A stretch of DNA of 64,000 nt from Megalonaias nervosa (GCA_016617855.1 JAECUM010033691.1:1-64000); one strand, 5' to 3'; positions 12,100-24,638 are shown, counted from the first letter of the stretch. Made by a program: numbers and translations. The notes: generated by a model from the sequence alone, not told the origin.

Positions 12100-13280
12100 T
12101 TACCCACTGGGTCGTTCGATAATTGCTGTCCAACGAAGAGTTGTGCCGGATTTATTTATCTGCCCTAAGAATGATTTCCAGTGGATGGTTTGATGTTTGT
12201 TTTTCCCACATGACCTGTTACATGGACACATAGTCCTCTTTAGATTTCGGCAGCATATACAAGTTGGTGCAAAGAAGCCGAGATGCTGATGTCGCAAGCG
12301 CGTTGTAACATGTATATACAGTAACCATTAACACAGCCTCGGGTTCTACACGTGATTCAGTTGAAAAATTTCGCGGGGCCGTGTAGTTTCTGTGTAATTG
12401 ATGAATGTGTCTTGTGCGAGTTTTTCTTTGATATGTCAATGAATATTGTGATCAAGGCATCATAGAGTGATTCAAAAACTCAAATGCGGATACATTATTC
12501 GGGTACAAATATTAATTGGAACCACAGTGTTGTCTCGAATATTGGTGATGCAACTTTGCAAGGTCATACCCGCATTGGAAAATGAAGCCATGCGTGTGTT
12601 GAGTGTAAGATGAGGTGCTTTACCGCTGTAACCAAACGCGATAGACTTAGTCGAGAACAATATGGTTCTGTATTTGCATACTCCTAGGGAGCTGAAAGGA
12701 GGATGACATCGAGGTACTGACCTGGTGAGGTCTGTTGATACATTCAGGATTTTTTACCAGATTGATATTCCGGTACAACTAGCGTACTGCTATGTGGCAC
12801 CGTCATCGAGTGGACTTCATTCACTTTATCCACCTAGTAGTACCATTGGCCAATAATAACACTCATAAACAAGTCCTACAAGGACTCACAAACATAGATA
12901 GTCTTCGTTAACTTCACCTGATAATTTGCGCTGTCGACGGATAAGAAACCACATAAAATGTTTTCCATGGTTGAAAGAACATGTTGGCAATGAGTCTACA
13001 AAGTTTGTCTTCATCTCTTGCAGAACAAGGTGAACGTTGATCACTTCCGCAAATTCCCCATCATTGCTGCCGAACACGACATGTTCATAAGCTTAAGAAG
13101 TTGAAATCGTTTGGTAAGCGCAGTGCCTTCTGCAATTGTGTTTCCAGAATCGTCCACGAATGCATATTGGTATGGGGAAAACCACGTGTGGGGATCGACA
13201 GCCTTTCCATTTCTAGCAGGTAATAGTTCTGGCCTGTAGAAGATCATCCAAGTGAACCCCAATGACGTACCCATGGTCAC
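12100..13280 (-). other. unassigned broken frames of element B
   Basis: Minus-strand frames at 13280-13041 (with GFTWMIFYRPELLPARNGKA and a WFSPYQYAFVDDSGNT segment), 13077-12886, 12660-12472 and 12439-12100 have codon-like composition but I could not assign them. The first two overlap and probably formed one protein. A capsid or polymerase C-terminal origin is possible, but I see no diagnostic motif such as a YxDTDS polymerase signature. Confidence 0.3.
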
Positions 13281-14550
13281 TCTTGCTGTTGTACTCGTCT
13301 ATTTGTCTGTGTCGGTGTGAAAATACTGATCGTGGCAATCAATTCAGTTTTGACAATCAAAAGCAGACTAGACGTTGTTTGCATGCGCATAGTCGTTGGA
13401 GGATTTCCCCTCATGGAGCAGCAATGAGTAAAACGCATCAATCGGTGGCAACTGAGTTTTAGAAAAGTTGTCCCAGTTGCTCGTGTATTCCAACGGACAG
13501 ATTCTTTTCTGGGCGAGCAACTTAAACTTTGCATCATTAGCACCACCACAATTCAAGTGATTTTAAAACGGTTATTAACAAGCGGATCCATTAATGAAAA
13601 CATAAACTGCCATGAATCAATGAACTGAAACTGCCTCATGCGAAACGTCATATATATTTTCATACTATTTGATATGAAACGTATTATTGCATTTTAAACC
13701 CCTTGCGTAATCAGGTGTTGATCATACCCTCACATGTAATATAGCACAAAAACAGGAATTCTAATCTTGTTAGGGCAGATTAGCAACTTCGGATTACAAG
13801 AGCCATGCGCCGCTCCTCTGTACGTAACTGATATAATAGTGTTCGCGAACATTTTAATTGGTGGAGCTAGACAAAACTTTGCAGATCGAGCCATAAGTTG
13901 TACCGTAAATCTCATTAATGTCATTTTAGGTCATGGTGATATTTTTGGGCAAGGCAAGATGTTGCCGGATCCATTTCACTGTCACTTCGAGTAATTAATA
14001 AGTAACTTAATCGAGTGTTTGATAGGGTACAACATTGGTAGCTCCTTTGCTATGTCGAGTCTGACAGAAATTTAATAATATCCACATGGGACTTGTTCAC
14101 TCGTTGTATTGGACACAATAGTGGAGCTCAGAAAGTTGGCGTCAATCACAGACGGAACTTCTATCTTTCGCTGCATCGCGGTGGATTTCAGAATTTGTTT
14201 GCCAGTGATCCCATGCTCCAATGTCTCACTGACTCCCATGCAGTAAATTTCGTAGAGATCAAATAGTAGTTTGGCTGCCAAATACGTGCAGTCAGCGTCG
14301 ACACTGAAATTTGTATCTGAAGTGCTTTATACCAGTACACTGTTAGAGAAATCTTTTATGGAGTCATAAAGGTGTTACGCGTCTGGACCATCCATGTTGC
14401 TCAACAACTAAGTCAAAAAGTTTAGCCCAGTCAAGTTCATATGGGGATCGTCGAATTGGCTGGAGACCTTTGTTCCATAGAGTACACACTGACGGCGATG
14501 TCAGGGTTAGGTCGCTTAAACTTCCTGATGTTAGTCACCTGTGCATGAAA
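13277..14550 (-). pseudogene. family-B DNA polymerase fragment of element B
   Basis: Three blocks on one strand match, in order, the N-terminal and exonuclease parts of the family-B polymerases of invertebrate Polinton/adintovirus-like elements. The first, near 14.5 kb, is KFKRPNPDIAVSVYSMEQR. The second, near 13.8 kb, reads VREHYYIS and then YRGAAHGSCNPKLL with NKIRIPVF, corresponding to the VRDH-x-x-TG-x-YRGAAH-x-x-CN motif. The third, at 13556-13277, reads FKLLAQKRICPLEY, then TQLPPIDAFYSLLLHEGKSS and DYAHANNV, with CHDQYFHTDTD after a stop, which is the exonuclease III region. Motifs A and C of the polymerase palm are not visible, so the catalytic half is lost or too decayed. The lineage differs from that of the Polinton polymerase in the same window. 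Confidence 0.6.
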
Positions 14551-15386
14551 TTTACTGTTACCAAATTCAAGTTCACTCAGGTGCTGTCAGTATTTTGAGG
14601 CTGATCGGTATAATCACAAGCTGGATGCAACGTCCATTCAGATCATTGGTTATTATCGTCTTTCATGTTTATCCCAGTCCGCGGTGGAACATATGCTGGT
14701 GGTGGAACAAATCTGGATCTGCAAAAAGGCCTGTAAATCGAAACACCAACACGAACTTCAGAGCAGCTATAAAGGGTCTATCCTAAACAATCTCGGTTGC
14801 AATCATCAAATCTTATGAGCATCATTTCAAAGCCATTGTTGATGTCATCATTAATGGACAAAACGTCTCCCAGATTAAAAAGGTACCAACATTATAGGAT
14901 CCTCGTCAGCTTTTTAACCTTTAGTAACAGCGACAAGAAGAGGTACAGTAAAATCTTCAAAAAGAGTAATATTTGTCTTAGGAACATAGATGCCCGCATG
15001 CTGCTCTGTATATAATAGATGTACACATGTTTGAGAGAAGTTTCACAGTGTCTTTGCTTGGTTTGTATGGTTGTGAAATGATTGTTCGGTAATCTTCGAA
15101 ATCGCCGACCCTTTCCAAGTCAAACACCTTTGCAATGAGTGCACCCTGTGCCATCAGACTTGTTATAAAACAAGAGAATTATGCAGCATTTAATATTTTT
15201 GAGTATCATCTTGATACATGGTATGTCTGAACTGAAACGACTTATCAGATTTTACCGCACTGGGTGGTATACAACATTGCGGCATTTAGATATCATAAAA
15301 GACGCAGAAGCCCGATGGTGATGTTGAAATGATAAGTCTCGTCCCGTAAATAAGCCGTTACTCATTTTGTTGTCAAATTGTTCCTT

Positions 15387-16117
15387 CTATTTAAACAAAC
15401 CCTTATTCAGGCGGGAATTAGCTAAAATCACAGCACACATGCCATCATAAAAGTGCATCACGCCAACTTGAAGCTGACCATCAGCTGTATGTTCGTATCC
15501 AAGAATTTCAATTATGTTCCAGCTCTTGTGTTTGAAAATGCAATTCCCTACGATTACCGCATAGTTCCTGAGTATTAACTGTATGGATTCTGTGTATTTG
15601 AATCGGAACAACATTTCACAGAAATCCTGCCATTTCTTCTGGTTGTTGATGCAAATGAATGCCGTTGGGGATTCCGAAGGCATCTTTCTATTTAATTGGT
15701 TTGACGGTGATCACGGAGATCTTCCCTGTCTTCGCTGTTTTTGCCATATCTGCGTTATCTTGGTTTTCAATGAATACTTCACTGCCTTCACTGCGTGTTT
15801 CAATGTCTTCACGCCAGCCACTTACAATATTTTGCACGATATGATACAATGATTTTTCACGCTTATTGTTTTCTTCATGGCCAAGTTTTCGATATGCACG
15901 CTCAAACGCGATCTCTAAGCAGTTAATTCTTTCAGTGTGCTTCGGATTTAAGCTCATATAGTATTTTAGGGCCTCTTTGACAAACGGATATAATGAATTC
16001 AGGCTAAACTGTAATTGGTTTTCTGTAGCAACACAAATGCACAATTTGTCGGACAATTTAGCTCATGCATTGGCCACGGAAGCAAGATCTTTCACGATAC
16101 TGTGCATGTCAAACGGC
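15387..16117 (-). pseudogene. unrecognised gene of element B with stop and frameshift
   Basis: From ATG 16117 the frame reads MSPFDMHSIVKDLASVANA, meets a TGA, and goes on in the same frame for 120 codons (LSDKLCICVATENQLQFSL, later ERAYRKLGHEENNKREKSL). It then shifts by one base near 15685 into a further 98 codons (CINNQKKWQDFCEMLFRFKY and VGVMHFYDGMCAVILANS). The combined length would be about 240 residues. It looks like one soluble alpha/beta protein broken twice. It is the first gene of the minus-strand series. I do not recognise the family. Confidence 0.4.
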
Positions 16118-16131
16118 GACATCGTTATATA

Positions 16132-16476
16132 TTATTGACTTGAATTGTTTATTATAATATTCACTCTTAAAAGGACTGGTCGTGTAGATAATATATTTAT
16201 GAGAATTATATGCATGCTGTATCTTAAGTTATTGTAAACTAATTTTGTACTGTCAAAAGATGTGTTACTGATCCGTGTCAATTCAGGTTTTGTGAATTTA
16301 AACCCCAGATGAGCCCTTAAGGTGCCAAATGACGTCCTTGAAGGTGTGAATGTTCTTTTAGACAAACATACATCATATACCTGACTATCAGATAGTGTAA
16401 TTGACACCGACGGTACATCGTCAGATTTAACTTTCATTTTTGCATGCAAGTGAATCTGAGATTGACATTTACTCAA
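16132..16476 (-). CDS. unrecognised 114-codon ORF
   Basis: An uninterrupted frame just upstream of the element B gene series, on the same strand, containing SVSITLSDSQVYDVCLSKRT and RTSFGTLRAHLGFKF. Composition is plausible for a protein, but there is no known domain and no clear start context. It may be a leading gene of element B or a chance frame. Confidence 0.25.
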   Translation of the reverse strand: MSKCQSQIHLHAKMKVKSDDVPSVSITLSDSQVYDVCLSKRTFTPSRTSFGTLRAHLGFKFTKPELTRISNTSFDSTKLVYNNLRYSMHIILINILSTRPVLLRVNIIINNSSQ

Positions 16477-16578
16477 TTATGGGATTTCTTCCACAAGCAT
16501 GATTCGTTCCTGGAACGTCATGATTAACAGTGAGATACACTAACTGACTAGACCACGCAGTAACCTAAAAACAGGCAC

Positions 16579-16881
16579 GTGTGTGTGGGATTTGGATTTT
16601 TAATTTAGCTTTAACAAATTTCCAGTCATATCGCTACAATGTGTGCAGTGTGGCATTTTATAGTTATGTCTAGTACTGGAGAATCATATCGCAGATGTTA
16701 ACATTATGTCCCGTCCAGTCACATTACGCTGACAGCAAGCTTAACAGTCCTATCACTAACCTCTTAATGCTGAGCGCCAGTACCATTTTGATAAGTCTTC
16801 GGTATAACACGGCCTGGGTTTGAACCCACGACATACCGCATCAGAGGCGCACGCTCTAACCACTTAGACCACCGAAGCGGT
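16579..16881 (-). repeat. tRNA-derived SINE, copy 1
   Basis: Read on the minus strand, the copy starts at 16881 with a tRNA-like head. It has a box A-like TGGTCTAAGTGGTTAGAGCG and a box B-like GTGGGTTCAAACC, followed by a unique body and a GT-rich tail near 16579. It shares its whole length with the copies at 50344 and 56381. Such elements are moved by LINE machinery and transcribed by RNA polymerase III from the tRNA-like head. No clear target-site duplication was seen here. Confidence 0.8.
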
Positions 16882-16899
16882 ACCAAATAAAAGGTGAAG

Positions 16900-17888
16900 A
16901 GAACTAATTCTTGAACTTAACAGAGCTAGCAAATATACGTATTGCACCCCAACTCCTTGCTCTGATGTGAAATTAAATTTGGAAGCATTAATTTGCATGT
17001 TCCCCAACAATAATTCGATCCATTTTCGCATCAATGACAGCTATAATTTAGCCATTGTGGATTTTAATCTAAGAAACCTTCAAATCTTCTTTAAGAATCA
17101 GGCATGCGGAACCAAGGAATTCTTCAATTACTATGATCTGCAGGCAGAGTCGCAATCAATAACTGGTCAATAATTCATAGCAGCACTCCCTTCAAACAAT
17201 AAGGTGCCTCGGGGAGTTTGTCGCTCGATGAGTCCACGGGAAGACAGTCGTGCTGCACTCACAATTGCTGCGGAGGTAGAGTCGAGACGGATATAAAGCG
17301 ATAACCCACATGAGTGACGAAAATCTAAACTGTCCATTATACACACCTAGTTTAGCGTTTGAGTTGTGTTTCAAACAGTTAGAATTTGTACTTTCTTTGC
17401 TGTCACGATTTGCATTTAAAATAGTTCCTGTTTCTTTCTGTTGTTTATGTCGTAAAATATATTTTTCAAGTTCATCAACACATTATAATACCCATGAGGA
17501 AAAGTATTCTAGCGAGCAATGTCAATAGTTTTCGATTATATTATTAATTTATTAAAATAAATGTCTTCCTTAAAAAGGTCTATTTCCATCTTTCCTTTAT
17601 TAATATTGGTATGTCTCTGACGTTTTTGCTTTCTGTATTGCTTGCTGTGCAATCAATAAAATCCTCTAGCATTATTTAAAAGTGATAAAGTGTATGAAAA
17701 TATACACATATCTTTTCTAGTCATTAAATTGAATTAACTTTAGAATACATTATATTTTTATCAATGTTATATCTTCTCCATAGTCTTTGTAAATATGATA
17801 CAGTGACTTATAAATGGCGAATTGATAACAATGTGTCATTTGATGCATGGAATAGTTAATAGGTTTGAAACATATCAAAGAATATTAC
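16900..17888. other. non-coding stretch
   Basis: Presumed intron of the first IFI44-like gene. Two short plus-strand frames (16967-17173, 17310-17528) show no recognised domain. Confidence 0.35.
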
Positions 17889-18060
17889 CTCTCTGGCTGA
17901 CTTCAACTTGTATTTGCTTAAATTTGTTCCACATTTCTTCAGTTATAAGGTCAACCATGGTTGCATTGAAAACAAATACAACACAATGAACCTGATCCAC
18001 CAGTCCCAGACGTTTTATGAATCCTCGAATATTTGGATTTATTGGCAATGACCTATTGAA
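17889..18060 (-). CDS. IFI44-like GTPase, third exon (first gene copy)
   Basis: The exon starts after the acceptor TTTGGCTTTCCTCAG with FNRSLPINPNIRGFIKRLG, reads LVDQVHCVVFVFNATMVDLI (the strand before the TKID motif) and ends EEMWNKFKQIQVEVSQR at GAGAG|GTAATA. It is 172 bases long, enters in phase 0 and leaves in phase 1. These phases fit the exon at 19329-19466 (giving NEYQ-FNRSLP) and the exon at 5721-6040 (giving SQR-GIPRVV). The reading frame is intact. The next exon lies 12 kb away, across the decayed element B and a SINE. Confidence 0.8.
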
Positions 18061-19328
18061 CTGAGGAAAGCCAAAGGATAATAACAAGTATTATTTGATG
18101 AAGCTTTATACAGATTGTGTACAAAATTTATTACTTAGATTTATTATTATTCATTTGGAGGTATGATTTAAAATCTTTACATTTGAGCATGGTAGTTGGT
18201 GTAGTTGTTATTACTATTTGCAAATACAATAAGGTCGAGTCTTAATAGGCAACTGTAATTCAAAGTTTTAGTGCCGAATTTTCAGTGTCATAACGTAGAT
18301 ACCAATTAAAAGATTCCATCAATAAAGTTGTAATGTCTGCAATTTAGAATTCAGATTTCAGCACATTTTAGACAGGCTTATATGATAATACGAAAATGTG
18401 CAATATCTCTGAATTGATCTCTATTGAAAAATCAAGAAAATAACATATATATGAAACTCGTCTCAAGGATTATAATATTTATCAATTTTATAGTCAAACG
18501 TTTAGAATGGGTAACCACTGTTGACCTTTGCAACTACGATGTTTCACTGACTCATAATGATAGAGGGTTCAACAGCATATCAAAACTGTTTGAGAAAAAT
18601 GTGTTAAGGGCTATTGGTAATGCACAGTTCATTACAGGAGGGTGGGTATTGTTACTCTGATTGTTAAGAAATGGTTATAGACTATTGTAATAATGATGTC
18701 CCATTTCTTTCAATAAAGTATCTTGCAACATTTAAAACTGGATCTATTTAAGAATAACTCGTAATTAAAAAACATACCTTTTTGTTCACAGACTTTGATG
18801 CAGTGTACAGCAATATGGAATTTGTATGCAGTTAAATTAAATGTCACTGACACTTATGAATAATCCATTTAGTAACAGGGAGAAGTTTATTTTGTATAAA
18901 ACTTGGAGAAATGTAACATGGGCTGTTTGTCTGCACATACTGTTTGAAATAAAACTGATTATAATCAGTACTAAACTATGTTGACAATAGTTCCTAAAAC
19001 AAAGGGTGAGAAGGCCTCTAGTGGCATTTTATGCTGTAGACAATAACACAACTCTCCCTGTATTTCGGTAATGATAATGTCCCAATTTTAGTCCCAGATA
19101 TAACAATTATCGCCAAAATGAATAGTGTGAAATATTTTCATATTCCTTGGTCACATGTCTTTCTGTACGTGTCATACATCTATTTATCTATCGATTCTAC
19201 CACATATTACCAATAGCCGTCAATAAGTGGTCTAGTGTTATAAGATTTTTTTTTTAACTTACGCAATCATATGCCGTAGAATCTACAGTGCCAATGTTAC
19301 ATGTAGTGTTTAATTGGCTTACACCAAC
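18061..19328. other. intron of the first IFI44-like gene
   Basis: AT-rich. No gene, repeat or RNA recognised. Confidence 0.5.
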
Positions 19329-19466
19329 CTGATATTCGTTTGGGACATTTCCGTCAAGAAGGTACTTTATATCCCCAAGACTAGGGCCCCCACTTTTCTC
19401 AATGCCACACATGTCGCATAGGCAGAATTTCAGAGTTTCACTGTTTCCTTTAGGTCGAATCTGGTA
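19329..19466 (-). CDS. IFI44-like GTPase, second exon (first gene copy)
   Basis: A 138-base exon between the acceptor TTTGTATCGACAG and the donor CAG|GTTGGT. It encodes YQIRPKGNSETLKFCLCDM, then CGIEKSGGPSLGDIKYLLDG and NVPNEYQ. The LKFxLCDxxG segment occupies the place of the G3 (switch II) motif of the GTPase fold. It enters and leaves in phase 0 and joins ITTV of the P-loop exon to FNRS of the third exon. The donor (GTTGGT) is weaker than usual. Confidence 0.8.
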
Positions 19467-22369
19467 CTGTCGATACAAACAAATACAGTATGAGAGCAAA
19501 CAGTTCAGTAACTATTAGTTCTATCAAATATATCATTTAGGATTATCTATTTACAAAGAAATCAGATACAGCTTCGTATGATAGAACGAACTATTGGACA
19601 TAATTCTATTAAGGATGAAACTAGACTTTATACTATTATACTTTTATTGATTTTTAAATAATACGTATTTAACTGCACTAATCACTTTCTTAGATGCAAA
19701 TGGTTAGGGGCGGTAATTCCTTTTGCAAAAACTTAACGATCCACAAATAAAAATTGGATCCTATATTCAAGTTCATATCATACTAGGAATGAAATTTGTG
19801 ATTATAATTAACAGTTTTAAAAGTTTAGTCAGGTAGCCAACTTTTGAATATCTTAAATTTTGGCAATAATAAATGAAATCAACCCTCGAACTTATCGTAA
19901 CATTTGCATCATTTCAGGTAGGAACTTTAGACTTTGTGCCTCTGAAAGAAAAATAACTCTTGATAAAATGTTAATCAGAACTGTAACTCCTGTGATTATA
20001 TTTTACTTACTTTAGAGTGCAGCAGTGATGAGTACTCTACAAACATTTCACGTTTAACATTTTTAAGTCGTAATCCAAATCAAAGATGCCCACTCTCATC
20101 AGTGAAAACTCCATTCAAGTGTATTGGATTATTTATAACATTGTTCACTGCAAAACACACTTTTATAAACTTATTGGACCTAAATTGTAAGATGTGATCC
20201 CAAAAGTCTTCACAAACACAGGGGTAATATGATCTAGCAAACTGAGAAATAAAATGCGTCTAATTGGAGCTATTTTGTGAAAGTCTTCAACCAATCTATT
20301 ACATAAAAGGTCAATGGCTTGATTATTTCGAGAAAAACAAAACTTAATCAAATGACATTCGTAATTGGTTGTGTTCTCCAAAATCTGATGGCAGTAATAA
20401 AACGTATATGAAAACTAAAGATATTATTAAATCTCGTTATCACAAATCTATCTACCAATACAAAGAGGTAAATAATATAGGTAACACAATACACCAAATG
20501 CTTTCAACTACAAAGTATTTTAATAAAAGTTTCAGGTTTAAGCTACAAACAAAATAAATTAATCGATACTTATCGGTACTGAAGGTTTTAAATATACATA
20601 AACCACTTTAATACAACATCACATATTTTAACAAGAATATCCTGTGAAAAGTAAAGTTTCGTTGTAAAACTAAGTAATGTGGGACGTTTGAACCTTCAAG
20701 TTTCTTCCTTTTATTGGGCATCCTGAGTATGATGCAGTTACTTTGCTTGTTGACACTGACGTGAAACATCCATAAAGTTATTATACAGTAATTTGTAATT
20801 ATTTCCTTTTCCCACATTCAGCAATAAAGCAAATATAAAGGATTGCACATGGTGTTCAGCACTGCAAGTAGTATTTGCGATGAGGAGATCGATGACTATT
20901 CTGAAGTGAATTACTGTTTTCCGGTGTATATTTTCCTCTCAAGCGCAAACATAAGATTTACGAAATTAATAATCCTTATTAATTTGCCACGAATGCCATA
21001 ATGACAGTAAAATAAAAAATTAGGCTAAATGTGCTGCTGTAACATCAGATAATCTCGGTTAAAGAGAATAAATGTAGAAGGCGCGGAGTTGGAGGTGGTA
21101 ATAGCATAAACACATACTTATTCATTTTAGTTCAAAGTCGCACCAGCAAGGATAAGTTTGATTTCCTGGTTAACAAATATGTTCATCGCAATTGCTAACT
21201 TTACGTGCAACCTGCATTCTACATAAAGACTTTTCAACATAATATAATAAATATAGAGGTTATTTGCTTGTGTAGAGTGAATGACGGATATATTTCATCG
21301 CATGGTTGATTATACGAGATTTTGTACAAACGATATGAATTATGTCTGTTATTCGCCAGGAACAAACAACATTGTTGCTTTTTATTTTATGCTATGTCGT
21401 GTTGACTAGATGAAGTGCATAACAGACTGAAGAAGTCTATTTCTTACAGTAATGCAAGTTGTTTACCATTTATGTTCTGCTGTGTTTTGTTTACGTGTAT
21501 GTACAGAAAATATGAAAAGTAACAATTATTATTCTAGTTCACTGGAAGAAAGCATACAATTGGGAAAAACAGAAGCAAAGTAAGCCTCCTTGGGGATTCG
21601 AAAGTGGTTCTTTTGCGTGTAATCCATTGATCTTTGTGAAATTAACACTTGTCTAATGAATATTGCCACCTTAACAGCGTCTTAGGTAATGCCCCATTTT
21701 AAACGTCTTTTGCAACATTTGAAACAGTAACATAGTACTCAAATAGTATGGTATGGTGCAGAACAGTTGGAAACTGTACGCAGCCGAGACTATTCAATTT
21801 GGAAGATTTTTTTTTTAATGGAATGGAACGACACACTGACTCGGCAGCAGAGAAGCCTTCTAAACAAGTGTTTTCAAGGCTTGTAACTTATAGTTCTTTC
21901 CACAGATAGTAAGACAAACCAATTGGCTTTGTTAAAAATAAACGAAAGCCAAAGACTGAAATTTCAATAATTATGACGGCGTGACGCTAGGAAGTTATCT
22001 TCAGGCGATATGTACCGTTAAGGTATAGTCAAGAACAGCGCAGAGAAGAAGAGAGGAATGATGGACGGTTAGAAATGGCATGAAACGAGAACGGTACAGT
22101 GGGAGATTGAAATCAGAAATGGTATCGTAGGGAAACTGTACCTACAAATGACAGAAAAAGAGGTTATAGGTATTGTATTGATGAGGCGCTTAAGTGAAAA
22201 AGAACTACAGATGTTAGTAAATGCTCCGATATCAAGCCAGTATTTCCCTTCTATTGCGGATTAGAAGGCCTTGAGAAATGACTAGAAAAGGCCTCTCTGT
22301 ACAACACCTACTACAAAGTTTGTAAAAAAAATTATTTGTTGTCTTAAATATTCAGAGGTTTAAATTTAC
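19467..22369. other. intron of the first IFI44-like gene
   Basis: AT-rich. A 72-codon minus-strand frame (20381-20163, containing AIDLLCNRLVEDFHKIAPI) and a few shorter frames are visible without recognised domains. No repeat family was identified. Confidence 0.4.
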
Positions 22370-22558
22370 CACTGTAGTGATGCTTCTGTCTGCACTCCAA
22401 CATGGACTTAGATGAGTGATCACATCAGAAAAGATGGAGTTGATGGTGTTGAAGAAACTTGACTTCCCCACTCCTATCAAACCTATCATCAGGATTCTTG
22501 CTTGATGGACTTCAACATTTGGCGGTGGAGTGTATTGCGCTATTTTCTCTTTCAGTGC
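22370..22558 (-). CDS. IFI44-like GTPase, P-loop exon (first gene copy)
   Basis: The exon encodes ALKEKIAQYTPPPNVEVHQ, then the G1 strand and loop ARILMIGLIGVGKSSFFNTI (GxxxxGKS), then IFSDVITHLSPCWSADRSIT and TV. It ends at CAGTG|GTAAAT in phase 0. The acceptor is inferred as TCTTCAG just before GCACTG; the frame is open further upstream, so the 5' limit is not certain. Joined to the next three exons it gives about 273 codons, close to the usual GTPase core of IFI44-like proteins. A transcription start and an N-terminal exon were not located, but may lie to the right, before the Polinton. Confidence 0.75.
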
Positions 22559-22559
22559 C

Positions 22560-24638
22560 TGAAGACTCTTTAAGTTGATAAATAACCATGAGTGGTAATG
22601 CAGACAAATACATGCAATGCATTCATTATTCTTCATAACTTTCAGAACCTGGAAATTTAGCGATGAGCCCGTTCATAAATATAATTAAAATACAATGCTA
22701 GAAATCATGAAGAAACACTCTAGACGATCGAATGTTTCCGAGACTATTTGGTAGGAGATAATATGGATATGTTAAGCGCAACCAAATTCATCCATAAGTT
22801 GGTAACGGTGTTTTGATTGTTGTCTTGCAACAGTATGTATTTACGACAGTAAATTGATTAGTTTCGGGACAAATAATGAAGACTCTTTAACAGATAGCAA
22901 CATTCAGGTTTATTAAGTATTCAAAGACAAGGCAATTCTTTGTACGAAAATTCAATTTTATCCATGTGAAATTTCCCTACAGTTTGCTAGGGGGCTTGAT
23001 ATTAGAATGATATACCAATGTAGCATCATCTTCTGTAGAATTCTGTACAATCTTCAACATTGTTGCCAATATGATCATCGAGAAGACAGTTATATAACAC
23101 TAGAAACATGATTGCAAGAACAATTTAGTCCTTCCCTTATATTACTAATATAATTTCAAAAGGCAAGTGCGTCTAATCAACAAATGCATAAACATACACT
23201 TCAAGGGTAATTAATTGTTTTAAATGGATGCATCACTCTTTGTCTGTCATGATTCTGTTGAATGGGAAGTTTTGTTGCCAGACTATGAACAAAACTGGAA
23301 ATTTTAGGAGATTTTATTGCTGTAAGTATACCGAAGTTTTAATTAATGGTACTCAGTAAGAGATTCGTTCAAACAGCGTAAAGGAAAGTTTAAGAGTACA
23401 ACTTTGCACTAGTATTCAAGTGTTGACTATACGCGTATGCATCTGGTCTAGGGATTCTCAGTCGATTGAGCCGACGTGACAGTCTGCGTTTGAAAAGGAA
23501 TTTACATGTGACATTTGTTTTCAAACATGTCAGCAATCACTATTGGCAGTGGATATTATACCACAAATAAGTTATTTTATTATATAATTTTGGTTTAAAC
23601 CCTGGGTAAAATGTATTCTTAAATACTCTATCACTGGAGGTAATGTGAAGATCGTGCAGAGTGGAGTCCTTCTTCTGGCGTCACAAGTTTCATAAAATAT
23701 GCCTACAGAATCCATCCTGTTATTCCCGTCTGATTATCAGGAAAGTAACCTGGATATTTATGTTACGACTTCTTTACTTTATAGTCTGAATATCTGAATT
23801 TTTAAAAACAACTGTAACAAGACAAAGGTGGGAGAACATTTTATATAAATTGTGGGGGGTTTGTTTCTTTATATATATTCAAAAAAGAATCATACGTTTT
23901 GCTAGATAATTTATTATCTGCATTCTTATAGACTACCTCAGTATTAAAATAACAAATGAACGCATCATTTAACACCTTACATATTATTAGATGGTTTGCC
24001 GACGCATTAGGTACATATTTTTATCAAGAACGTTTCCAAGTTAACCTTATGGATTTATATGGAATACCCAAAGGATAAAGTAGAATGGCTAGTTCGAATA
24101 TCTGACCGTCGATACCTTACTCGGACAGAGAAATGGTAGGATATTCTCCAAGATTCAATAGGTACGTCAGGATCTGAAGAAAAGGAGAAAATTCGATGTC
24201 AGGATCTGAAGAAAAATTTTCAGCAAACCAGTACAGTTCATCCTTTTAAACAAATGTATGCTGGAAAAATGTCAGCGGTTCTTTGTTACTTGCTTAGTTT
24301 CATATTATTGCGACAATTAGACAAATTTTTCTTTTGTGGTATATAAAAGTTTAATATTTAATTTATCTGCTTCAAACATAAATATAAATCAACTATCGAG
24401 AACGCTGATATATAATTAGCTTCATCACCACAACACACACAACACATACACACACAATCACATATCCACCCGGGCAAAACTAATAATTTCTGAGAGAATG
24501 TCTATATCAGGATGTTATTATTGCAAGCCTAGTGATCTAGTGTGTTTTGCAAAGATTACCTGACGAAGGGTTGAAAACAATGTTGATATTACAGCCTAAT
24601 ATTTACAAAGTGATTTTGTTGATCTGAAATATACTGAC
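22560..24638. other. non-coding stretch
   Basis: No gene recognised. An AC-rich run lies at about 24427-24463. This stretch separates the P-loop exon from the Polinton insertion. Confidence 0.4.

Larger units (their letters stand above)
9340..16120 (-). mobile_element. decayed Polinton/adintovirus-like element (element B)
   Basis: This segment is richer in G+C than its surroundings and holds broken minus-strand frames matching a set of genes that travel together in Polinton/adintovirus-like elements. They are a family-B DNA polymerase, a packaging ATPase, a protein resembling a minor capsid protein, and several small unassigned frames. In minus-strand order they are an unassigned ORF (16.1-15.4 kb), polymerase (14.5-13.3), unassigned frames (13.3-12.1), ATPase (11.3-10.85), a small ORF (10.4), the capsid-related piece (9.9-9.6) and a small ORF (9.4). 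Frameshifts and stops are frequent, so it is old. Its terminal repeats and integrase were not found, so the limits are approximate. It lies in what appears to be the intron of an IFI44-like gene. Confidence 0.6.

Noticed and set aside
13767..13994. Plus-strand 75-codon frame in element B
   Set aside because: The minus strand carries the polymerase YRGAAH motif at this place.
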